NCBI GenBank assembly: GCA_022451885.1
Contig: JAKUNN010000030.1
Coordinates: 1-37,697, forward strand
DNA: 37,697 bases
Source: Dehalococcoidia bacterium
Lineage (GTDB): Bacteria > Chloroflexota > Dehalococcoidia > Tepidiformales > Tepidiformaceae
Direction: 5' to 3'
In this document: in pieces, positions 1-7,796 of the stretch
Layout of the letters: every line of letters begins with the position of its first letter
Numbering within the stretch: the first letter of the stretch is position 1
Program-made: the position numbers and the translations under genes
The notes under the pieces: generated by a model
Seen by the model: only the letters and a program-made list of their open reading frames with translations
What the model was told of the DNA's origin: nothing
Database searches by the model: none

Positions 1-15
1 TAGAATTGTTTTATT

Positions 16-22
16 AAGGAGA
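16..22 (+). promoter_or_regulatory. Ribosome binding site of rnc
   Basis: AAGGAGA lies 12 nt before the GTG codon at 35 and supports that start. The spacing is a little long. There is too little upstream sequence to judge a promoter. Confidence 0.5.
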
Positions 23-34
23 CGTCACGTTTTA

Positions 35-796
35 GTGAATACTGGGCTCCAGGTTTTTGATAGTCTTTCCGATGATCTTCGGAGGGAGGCACTTACCCAT
101 GCTTCGTATACGAACGAAGACAGAGAGGGTGGACCCAATAATGAAAGGCTTGAGTTCCTTGGTGATGCTTTATTAGGTGCAGTTGTAGCTCGTGAGCTAT
201 TTGTTGCTTGTCCAAATGCTGCGGAGGGTGATTTGACGCGAATGCGTGCGGAGATTGTACGTGGGGATGCACTTGCTTCAGCAGCGGAGCGACTTGAGCT
301 GGGAGGTCGACTTGTTTTAGGTCGTGGGGAAGAAGCGGCGGGAGGCCGTTCACGTACTCGAAATCTTGCCGGGGTTTTTGAAGCTGTAGTCGGTGCTGTT
401 TACATCGGTAAGGGGCTTCGTTCTACAGAGGTTTTTATTCGGAGAACTTTAAAATTAGAGATTCAGCAGGTTGTGAAGGATGGGCCGGGGGTTGATCCGA
501 AGTCAGCTTTACAGCAATTGTGCCAAGCTCGTTGGCATAGCCCGCCAGAATACGTCACTGTTTCGGAGCAAGTAGATTCTCCAGAGAGGAGATTTTGCAT
601 CGAAGTTTATGCGGACAATAATTTGTTAGCGCGTGCTTATGGCGGCAGTAAACGTGAGGCGCAAATGCGTGCTGCAGAAAAAGCCTGTCAAAGTTTCCAA
701 GAGTCTGGTAGTGCAGATTGTAGAAATACGAATAAGAAATCTGCGGGCAATAGCCCTCAGAAGCAAAAGCGTCATAGGAGTAGTGCAAGAGCCTGA
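35..796 (+). CDS. rnc: Ribonuclease III
   Basis: Double-strand-specific endoribonuclease that processes rRNA precursors and structured RNAs in the cytoplasm. The family signature NERLEFLGDA lies at residues 36-45, followed by EGDLTRMRAE with the conserved Glu64. A double-stranded RNA-binding domain occupies about residues 155-222 (DPKSALQQLCQ to AAEKACQSF). After it comes a basic, low-complexity tail (KKSAGNSPQKQKRHRSSARA). The length of 253 aa is normal to slightly long. The start is GTG, with AAGGAGA about 12 nt upstream. The stop overlaps the smc start (TGATG), giving the rnc-smc-ftsY order common in Gram-positive-type genomes. Oddity: at the position of E. coli Asp114 (ADTVEA) this protein reads AGVFEA, so Gly113 replaces a metal-binding Asp while Glu116 is kept. 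The family assignment is not in doubt; full catalytic activity is less certain. Confidence 0.96.
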   Translation: MNTGLQVFDSLSDDLRREALTHASYTNEDREGGPNNERLEFLGDALLGAVVARELFVACPNAAEGDLTRMRAEIVRGDALASAAERLELGGRLVLGRGEEAAGGRSRTRNLAGVFEAVVGAVYIGKGLRSTEVFIRRTLKLEIQQVVKDGPGVDPKSALQQLCQARWHSPPEYVTVSEQVDSPERRFCIEVYADNNLLARAYGGSKREAQMRAAEKACQSFQESGSADCRNTNKKSAGNSPQKQKRHRSSARA

Positions 797-3700
797 TGTT
801 TATAAGGAAATTGACGATCACCGGTTTTAAAAGTTTTGCTAACGAGACGACGTTTGAATTTGATCCGGGTGTTACAGCGATCGTTGGGCCAAATGGTTCG
901 GGGAAAAGTAATGTTGCAGATTCTGTCCGTTGGGTTCTTGGTGAACAAAATTCCCGTTTGATACGTGCAAAAAAACAGGATGATGTCATTCATTCTGCAG
1001 GTTCTGCTAAGTCAAGGTTTGGTATGGCAGAGGTTGTTATCGCAATCGATAATTCTGATGGTGCATTCCCTCTAGATTTTAAGGAAGTGGAGATTTCAAG
1101 GCGTGCTTATCGTGATGGAAGTAGTGAGTATTTATTGAATGGAACGCGAATTTTGCACCGTGAGCTCCTTGAACTCTTACAAAAAGTGAATCTTGGCCAG
1201 AATTCATATTCTTTTTTAAATCAGGGTGCAGTTGATCACTTCTTAACAATGACTGCGCAAGAGCGACGCTCACTTGTAGATGATGTAGCGGGTGTTAAAC
1301 AGTACCGAAGTCGGATTTCTGATGCCAATAAACGTTTAAGTGATACCGCGGAAAATTTGTCGAGGTTACAACTTATAGCAGATGAATTGAAGCCGAATTT
1401 AACTCGTTTAAGGAGGCAGGCGGATCGCTCAACTAAATATAAGGATTTAACTGAGCGGTTGAACAGTTTGTTATCTGATTATCACGGTGTCCGTTGGGAC
1501 GAAGCTCACAATTCTATTGTAAGTGCTAATGCTGCGTTAGATCAGTGCCTTGCAGAGGAGGATTCTGCAGAAAAATTGGTACGTGAATTTGCTGATGCAC
1601 TGACTACGATTGGCGATCAGATAAAAGGTCATCGAGAGAGTTTTACAGATCGTGAACAAGAGCGTACGAATGCTCAGGTAAATTTGGCTAAATTTGAAAA
1701 TGATCTTTCTTATGCTCGTGAACGCAAAGTTACCGTAACCGATCGCATTAAGGAAGTTGAAAGTGAGTTAACTGTTTTTAAAGCTGATTATGCTGCCTTA
1801 AGTATGCAAGATGTGCCTAAGGAGCTTGAGGGTAGCGATGCTCAGCTTGGACCATTGGAAAGAGATTTTGAGCAGGCAAAAAGTAAATTTGAAGAAATTG
1901 ATGTAACTGTAAATTCTTTACGTCGCCGAGAGAATGAATTAAAAGCAGAACTTACTTGGCTAAATGAAAAGCATGAAGAATTTTCATCTGAAATTGCACC
2001 AGGTGAAAAGGGGCAAGCTACGGAACACAGAGCGGAAATTGCAACTCGTCTTTCAGAAGCGGAAAAGCTTGTCAAAGACCGTTCGCAAAAAGAAGAAGCT
2101 AGTACGGGAAATATTAATATACGAGAGCAAGAAGTTACGAACGCCCAGGCGGCAGTTAATGAAGCTCGTTCAAGATTTATACGTGTGCAAGAGGAATTGC
2201 GAAAATATGAAACTGAACGCAATGTCATTTTGCGTGAATTGGATGCGTTAGAAGGTCGTTTTGCGACATTGAACCATATACATACTGAACATACAGATTT
2301 GGCTGCAGGGCCCGAGGCTGTTTTGCAATTTAGTGAGGAGGGTCGCGACCTCTCTGGTGTACTTGGAATTTTGGTGCACCATTTGCGAGTACCTTTTGCT
2401 TTGGAAACGGCTATATCAGCAGTTTTGGAGAGAAGATTCCATTCTGTGCTTATAGAGAATCGTGATGAGGCAATCCGTGCTATTGAACTTCTTCAGAAGA
2501 ATACTTTAGGGCGTGTACATTTTTTACCCGTCGATACTTTTAAGAAAACCATTCCTTTGAATCTTGCTAAAGAACGTGGTGTTTTGGGAGTTGCAAGCCG
2601 ATTAATTGACTTTGATGATGAGGTTAGGCCTTTTGTGGAGACGATATTAGGCCGTGTAATAGTTGTTTCAGATATTGAAACAGCTTTCAAGATGGCTAAG
2701 CGGGCGTTTGGAGGATTAATTGTTACGACAGACGGCGTAATTGTTGAACCGAATGGAACGCTAATTGGTGGTTCAAGCAGTAAGGATACCCCGGCAGCTG
2801 GTGCAATTGCACGTGAGCGTGATCGGCATGAGTTGGTTGATTTAATAAAAGAGTTACAAATTCGAGATCAAGGTTCGAATAGTCAAGTTGAAAGTGCTCA
2901 ATTGGCGCTTGAGCGCGTAAATATTCAGGTAGATGAAACGACAAGCCAATTAGATAGCGCACATTCTCGGTTAGATGATATTAGGCGGGATAGAGGAGTT
3001 ACTCAGGAAGCGCATTATAGAAGTGTGCAAGAGCGGGATGCTATTTTGAGTGAGTTGAGCGCCTTTGATTTAGAACAAGAGCGAGTCACAAGGAAGAATA
3101 CCGAGAACAGAGTTGCCGTTTCTGAAATCGAAAGCAGACGGAGTGTTCTTGAAGCCGAACTATCAAAACTAACGATGAATTTAAGAGAGAATGTTTCAGT
3201 ACATAAAAATCTGTCTTCGAAGATGGAAGAAGTGGCAAGTCGTGTAGCCGATTTCAAGAGTGAGATGGAGGTGCAAAAAAGATTAAGTGATACACATGTG
3301 CAAAACGTTGATAGGCTCGTCGTCGGAATCAAGGATCGGGAAGCAAAGATTGAAGCGCTTAATTCTGAAGTACAACAAATAGATGTTCTTCTTGTGAGTA
3401 AAGAACAAGAGTTAGTTAGTCTAAAAAATAAGTATCAAGAATTACGTGACAGCTTGGAACCCTACGAGGTTAGTTTTAAAAATCTTGAAGACAGAGAAGG
3501 GGAATTGAGGTCTTCACATCAGGAGGCACAAGCAGCATTGCTAAAAACTCAGCAAAAGCGTCTTACTTTAGATGCAGAGGCTTCTCGTGCTACAGAAAGA
3601 CGTGTTTCTTTACGTGAGGAAATGGAGCGTGATGGTTTTACCCCATTAACTGGTGGTGGCATTGGGCTATTGGGACCAACCGAAATTTCGGGTTTAAAGG

Positions 3701-4446
3701 AATCTGATGTGAGTGTCGTTAATGAAGGAGATGGAGGTCTTCCTCTATCAGAAGAGAATTCGGGGTCGGTTCGTGGAGGTGCGCTATTGGATATGAATGC
3801 TCTTGAAGATGAAGTGCATTCTTTACGTGCCCAGATTCGACGTTTGGGACCTGTAAATCAGGAAGCCTCCGAAGATTTGCTTGAAAGTGAAGAGCGATAC
3901 AATTTTCTTGTTGCCCAAATTGATGATTTAACAGAAACAGAAAAGCAACTGCACGGAGCTATAGGTGAGTTAAATGAAAAGATCCGTTCGCAATTTAAGG
4001 ATGTATTTGAGAAAGTAAATATTGCATTTTCAAATAATTTCACTGCTTTTTTTGGTGGAGGTGAAGCTGGTTTATTGCTTGATAATGCTGAAGATGCAAC
4101 CGATTCCGGGATTGAAATCGAGGTAAAACTTCCAGGAAAAGATTTGCGATCGTTGAATCTTTTGTCAGGTGGCGAACGCTCCCTTACAGCAGTGGCCTTA
4201 TTATTTGCATTTTTAATGGTTAAACCTGCACCTATGTGTATTTTGGATGAAGCAGATGCATCTCTTGATGAAGCTAATGTCAGCCGTTTTGTTGGCGAAT
4301 TGAAGAAGCTGTCTGAAAAAACACAATTTTTAGTTGTTACGCATAACCGTCACACAATTGAAGCTACGGATGCCATCTATGGTGTTTCTATGGGTCGAGA
4401 CGGGGTTTCTAAAACTCTTTCTATGCGTTTGTCTGCTAATTTGTGA
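796..4446 (+). CDS. smc: Chromosome segregation protein SMC
   Basis: Condensin ATPase that organises and segregates the chromosome, normally with ScpA and ScpB, which are not in this window. The N-terminal head carries Walker A GPNGSGKSN at residues 31-39. Long coiled coils flank a hinge beginning near residue 515 (LSGVLGILVHHLRVPF) and extending to about 670. The C-terminal head has the ABC signature LSGGERS at about 1123-1129 and Walker B CILDEADASLDEA at about 1148. The length of 1216 aa is typical. A Gly/Ser/acidic stretch at about residues 945-1000 (TPLTGGGIGLLGPTE and following) interrupts the coil just before the conserved GPVNQEASEDL segment. It looks like a lineage-specific loop. The start ATG overlaps the rnc stop, so translation is probably coupled. 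The many short ORFs on both strands here are shadows. Confidence 0.97.
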   Translation: MFIRKLTITGFKSFANETTFEFDPGVTAIVGPNGSGKSNVADSVRWVLGEQNSRLIRAKKQDDVIHSAGSAKSRFGMAEVVIAIDNSDGAFPLDFKEVEISRRAYRDGSSEYLLNGTRILHRELLELLQKVNLGQNSYSFLNQGAVDHFLTMTAQERRSLVDDVAGVKQYRSRISDANKRLSDTAENLSRLQLIADELKPNLTRLRRQADRSTKYKDLTERLNSLLSDYHGVRWDEAHNSIVSANAALDQCLAEEDSAEKLVREFADALTTIGDQIKGHRESFTDREQERTNAQVNLAKFENDLSYARERKVTVTDRIKEVESELTVFKADYAALSMQDVPKELEGSDAQLGPLERDFEQAKSKFEEIDVTVNSLRRRENELKAELTWLNEKHEEFSSEIAPGEKGQATEHRAEIATRLSEAEKLVKDRSQKEEASTGNINIREQEVTNAQAAVNEARSRFIRVQEELRKYETERNVILRELDALEGRFATLNHIHTEHTDLAAGPEAVLQFSEEGRDLSGVLGILVHHLRVPFALETAISAVLERRFHSVLIENRDEAIRAIELLQKNTLGRVHFLPVDTFKKTIPLNLAKERGVLGVASRLIDFDDEVRPFVETILGRVIVVSDIETAFKMAKRAFGGLIVTTDGVIVEPNGTLIGGSSSKDTPAAGAIARERDRHELVDLIKELQIRDQGSNSQVESAQLALERVNIQVDETTSQLDSAHSRLDDIRRDRGVTQEAHYRSVQERDAILSELSAFDLEQERVTRKNTENRVAVSEIESRRSVLEAELSKLTMNLRENVSVHKNLSSKMEEVASRVADFKSEMEVQKRLSDTHVQNVDRLVVGIKDREAKIEALNSEVQQIDVLLVSKEQELVSLKNKYQELRDSLEPYEVSFKNLEDREGELRSSHQEAQAALLKTQQKRLTLDAEASRATERRVSLREEMERDGFTPLTGGGIGLLGPTEISGLKESDVSVVNEGDGGLPLSEENSGSVRGGALLDMNALEDEVHSLRAQIRRLGPVNQEASEDLLESEERYNFLVAQIDDLTETEKQLHGAIGELNEKIRSQFKDVFEKVNIAFSNNFTAFFGGGEAGLLLDNAEDATDSGIEIEVKLPGKDLRSLNLLSGGERSLTAVALLFAFLMVKPAPMCILDEADASLDEANVSRFVGELKKLSEKTQFLVVTHNRHTIEATDAIYGVSMGRDGVSKTLSMRLSANL

Positions 4447-4470
4447 TAACAAGAACGGTTATTTATAAAA

Positions 4471-5415
4471 ATGTGGTGGCGTGGTAATTCAAGCGAAGTT
4501 AAAGAACGAACAAAAAATGCCACCGAGAAAACACGTTCCAAATTTGATGTACTTGTAAATATTTTTAATCGCCAAGATTTTGATAACAGTCTTTGGGATG
4601 ATTTAGAAGAGGCACTAATTTCGGCTGATGTTGGACTTCCAACCACGGAATATATTCTTGAAAGAGTTAGAAAAAATGTTCAAGAAAAAAAGATAAAGTC
4701 TGCTTCTGATGTACGGTTATTTTTGAGAGATGAGTTAGTTGCGATTTTAGAAACCCCTTTGAGTCGAGTACCTATTTGGGGCTCTCCGGAAAATGAAATA
4801 CCTCAGCCATTTGCTATTCTTGTCGTTGGTGTGAATGGTGCAGGTAAAACAACTTCAACTGCGAAGTTAGCCTTTACGCTGCAGGGCTTAGGTATCTCAT
4901 GTGTTTTAGCTGCTGCAGATACGTTTCGTGCTGCGGCGGTTGAACAAATTGAAGTTTGGGGAAAACGGATTGGTGTGCGTGTTATCTCACATCAAAATGG
5001 ATCCGATCCTAGTTCTGTCGCATTCGATGCGATTGCCGCTGCAAAGGCTAATAATATAAGGGCAGTGATTGTTGATACAGCAGGTCGCTTACATAATCAG
5101 AGTAATCTAATGGAAGAATTAGGAAAAATTAAAAGAGTTATTGAGAGAAATCTGTTGGATGGACCTCATGAAACATTACTTATTTTAGATGCGACCACAG
5201 GTCAAAATGGTTTACAGCAAGCAAAAATTTTTTCTGAGTACGTAAATGTTACGGGTATCATACTTGCTAAGCTTGATGGCACTGCTCGAGGTGGAATTGC
5301 CTTCGCCGTGGCAAGGGAAATAGGGGTACCTGTATATCTGATAGGGACAGGTGAATCGATTGAGGACTTGTCGCCATTTGACCCAGAAGTTTTCGTTGAC
5401 GCTATCCTTAATTAA
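4471..5415 (+). CDS. ftsY: Signal recognition particle receptor FtsY
   Basis: SRP-family GTPase that receives SRP-ribosome complexes at the membrane for co-translational insertion. The N domain covers about residues 15-100 (four-helix bundle, LWDDLEEALISADVG). The G domain has G1 GVNGAGKTTSTAK at 120-132, the DTFRAAAVEQ insertion-box motif, G3 DTAGR at 202-206 and G4 AKLDGTARGG from 266. The acidic N-terminal A domain of E. coli FtsY is absent, as in many bacteria with a roughly 310-aa FtsY. The AKLD form of the G4 motif (TKLD in most members) is a minor variation. The gene lies 24 nt after smc with no clear Shine-Dalgarno sequence, and only 7 nt before the next gene. It probably shares the rnc-smc transcript and supports insertion of the large membrane proteins encoded downstream. 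Confidence 0.96.
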   Translation: MWWRGNSSEVKERTKNATEKTRSKFDVLVNIFNRQDFDNSLWDDLEEALISADVGLPTTEYILERVRKNVQEKKIKSASDVRLFLRDELVAILETPLSRVPIWGSPENEIPQPFAILVVGVNGAGKTTSTAKLAFTLQGLGISCVLAAADTFRAAAVEQIEVWGKRIGVRVISHQNGSDPSSVAFDAIAAAKANNIRAVIVDTAGRLHNQSNLMEELGKIKRVIERNLLDGPHETLLILDATTGQNGLQQAKIFSEYVNVTGIILAKLDGTARGGIAFAVAREIGVPVYLIGTGESIEDLSPFDPEVFVDAILN

Positions 5416-5422
5416 GTGATTT

Positions 5423-7759
5423 ATGTCAGCAGTACTAGCTTTTTGGGCAGCGGCAATATTGATCGGTATCCTTACGGTTCCATTATCCGTTCGTTTATTC
5501 CGACGTTTTATTGATGCTGGTATTGGGTTTTCTATACCTCTCGGGTTAATTATCCTGTCAGCTACTTGGTTTTTGCTTCGCGTTATCGGAATCCCAAATG
5601 GAGTAGGTTTCCTAGCTATCCTGTTGTTTTTATTTGCGGGCTTATCATTTTTAATTGCTAGGACAGATCGTCATTTTCTATTAGTACTTCGAAGAGCTGG
5701 TCCTTTTGGATTATGTACATTTGGTGTTTTCAATATTGCGTTTTTTGCGTATGTAATTTTTCGTTCCTTTACTCCTGAGATTGCGCATACTGAGCAACCC
5801 ATGGATTTGATGATGTTGAATGCGATTGTTGAATCTCCTAGTTACCCACCACATGATCCCTGGTTTGCAGGAGAAAGTCTTTCCTATTATTACGGTGGTT
5901 TTATTCAGGCTGGCTTACTTATTTTACTTACTGATATTCCTACATCTATTGGGTACAATTTGGCGCTTGCACTTGCTTTTGCAGGAAGTGTCACTACTAT
6001 TTTTTCACTAGTGGCTACGCTTTTTCGCTGGCTAGTGAAAGAATTTTCAGCTTCAGCATTTTTCTTCACCAGTTTACTAGGTATAACACTATTGCTTTTC
6101 ACGGGTTCCTTCGTCGGATTTATAGAATTTTTGTCCGTCCACATTAATTTGCCAGACAAATTTTTAGGAACGCTAGGTTTAAGTTCTCTAACAGATGCAT
6201 TTTCTACAACTTGGTATCCTACTGAGTTTTGGTTTTGGTGGCGTGCAACACGACTGATACCTGAAACGATTATTGAATTCCCTGCTTTTTCTTTTCTGTT
6301 AGGAGATCTCCATCCTCATTTAATGTCTATCCCGGGAGTAATTTTAAGTTTGGCAGTGGCGTCCAGTTTATGGCGGTCGCGAGGTATTCTGTCTTTCCGC
6401 ACACATTTACGAGATCCTATTATTGGCTTTCTGCTTGCTTTAATTATGGGTTCTCTTGCTTTCGTAAATGCTTGGGACATTGTGACGTTCAATGCTGCAA
6501 TTGTAATCACTGCGATAGCTCATAATTTAAAAAGTGATTTCACCTACAGGTCTTTTTTAAAGGTTTTTGGGTGGCTTACTCCTGTGATGTTTTTGTCAGT
6601 TGCTATTTATGGGTCTTGGTATGCCACTTTTTCTACACAAGCAGGAGGTATAGCACCGTACATGGGTCCTGGATCTAATCTCGAGCAAATGATTTTGCTA
6701 AACGGTCCACTTCTCCTTGCTATGACTCCGCTGATATTTTTTGCAATACGATCTGTACCAAAGATTTCCTTACGTGTGTTTGCAATTGCAGGTGTCGTAC
6801 CGGTGATTCCCTTCATTGTCTGGCTTGCAGTACTGAATAGTTCGATTTTTGAAATCTCTCGGACCGCTAGTGGTTGGGCCACTATTACGTTTGAGGGTGT
6901 TTTGTTATGGGGTTTCACTTATGCATTGATTATTTTCTTGCAAAACAAATGGTTTGTGATGGCTTTATTAGCTTCATTGGCAATTCTCTCAACCCTGCTT
7001 TGTTATGGTGCTGAGTTCTTCTACGTTCAGGATGTGTTCGAAGAAATTCATCCTCGTTCGAATACCGTGTTTAAGCTTCTGTACCAATCCTGGATTGTGT
7101 CATCTGTGGTCGGTGCCGTTTCACTAACCGAAGCATTTCGCAGGCTACAGGGATACCGGTTACTCAAGCCTGTTTTTGCAATAGTTGTTTCGAGCTTAGT
7201 TGTTGTTTCTCTTACGTATATTGCTATCTCAATTCCTAATCGTATTAACGAGAATGTAGGCAGTCCCACAATTGATGGTTTGGCTTATGTTGATGCAAAT
7301 GATCGAGCGGTTATTCAATGGCTTCAGGAAAATGTTAAAAAAAGTGCGATTATCGTGGAAGCAAGTGGCAGAACATGGGTTAGAAATAACGAGGGTCAGC
7401 TCGAAATTTCTTCACATCGAATTGATTACACTCTAGCTGGTAGGGTTGCAGCGCGTACTGGTTTACAATCGCCAATTGGTTGGCCAGGGCATGAGATACA
7501 ATGGCGCCCTTCGCAGGATGCAAGGGAAGAAATAACGAGGCGTTTAAATCTCGTTGATGAAATTTATCTAGCTTCTGATTCTGAAGAAGTCTTGGCCATA
7601 CTAAGAGAGTTAGGTGCGAATTACCTTGTGGTTAGTGGGCTCGAGAGAGTTAGTTATCCGGATAATTTTCTTCTCCATTTTGATGCAATTTTAACTCTAG
7701 TTTTTGGCGATAAAACAGGGATGGATGCGCGCATTTATAGCATTCCTTTGAAGGAATGA
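5423..7759 (+). CDS. YYY-domain (DUF2298) polytopic membrane protein, putative GT-C-like
   Basis: Large integral membrane protein of the Chlor_Arch_YYY/DUF2298 family. Hallmarks are the loop MDLMMLNAIVESPSYPPHD, followed by DPWFAGESLSYYYGG, which contains the tyrosine triplet that names the family. Next is the conserved LLGDLHPHLMSIP segment at about residue 290. The C-terminal part has the AVIQWLQENV...EASG and TGLQSPIGWPGHEIQW motifs. More than ten hydrophobic segments fill residues 1-610, and the last 150 or so residues look soluble and probably extracytoplasmic. The architecture resembles GT-C glycosyltransferases that use lipid-linked sugars, but the exact reaction is not known to me and the role is inferred. 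It is followed 37 nt later by the Agl23-like gene, its usual genomic companion. No convincing ribosome binding site is visible; the ATG start sits 7 nt after the ftsY stop. Confidence 0.85.
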   Translation: MSAVLAFWAAAILIGILTVPLSVRLFRRFIDAGIGFSIPLGLIILSATWFLLRVIGIPNGVGFLAILLFLFAGLSFLIARTDRHFLLVLRRAGPFGLCTFGVFNIAFFAYVIFRSFTPEIAHTEQPMDLMMLNAIVESPSYPPHDPWFAGESLSYYYGGFIQAGLLILLTDIPTSIGYNLALALAFAGSVTTIFSLVATLFRWLVKEFSASAFFFTSLLGITLLLFTGSFVGFIEFLSVHINLPDKFLGTLGLSSLTDAFSTTWYPTEFWFWWRATRLIPETIIEFPAFSFLLGDLHPHLMSIPGVILSLAVASSLWRSRGILSFRTHLRDPIIGFLLALIMGSLAFVNAWDIVTFNAAIVITAIAHNLKSDFTYRSFLKVFGWLTPVMFLSVAIYGSWYATFSTQAGGIAPYMGPGSNLEQMILLNGPLLLAMTPLIFFAIRSVPKISLRVFAIAGVVPVIPFIVWLAVLNSSIFEISRTASGWATITFEGVLLWGFTYALIIFLQNKWFVMALLASLAILSTLLCYGAEFFYVQDVFEEIHPRSNTVFKLLYQSWIVSSVVGAVSLTEAFRRLQGYRLLKPVFAIVVSSLVVVSLTYIAISIPNRINENVGSPTIDGLAYVDANDRAVIQWLQENVKKSAIIVEASGRTWVRNNEGQLEISSHRIDYTLAGRVAARTGLQSPIGWPGHEIQWRPSQDAREEITRRLNLVDEIYLASDSEEVLAILRELGANYLVVSGLERVSYPDNFLLHFDAILTLVFGDKTGMDARIYSIPLKE

Positions 7760-7796
7760 TGCGTTTTTAGGTGAAGGGAAGATTAAACTATTTGTA

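Noticed and set aside
555-989. 144-aa minus strand ORF across the rnc-smc junction
   Set aside because: It is antisense to two well-supported genes, and its composition (Ser, Pro, Tyr, Leu rich) is typical of shadow frames.
4446-4462. ATAAC/GTTAT inverted repeat between smc and ftsY
   Set aside because: Five AT-rich base pairs with no T-run are too weak for a terminator or operator call.
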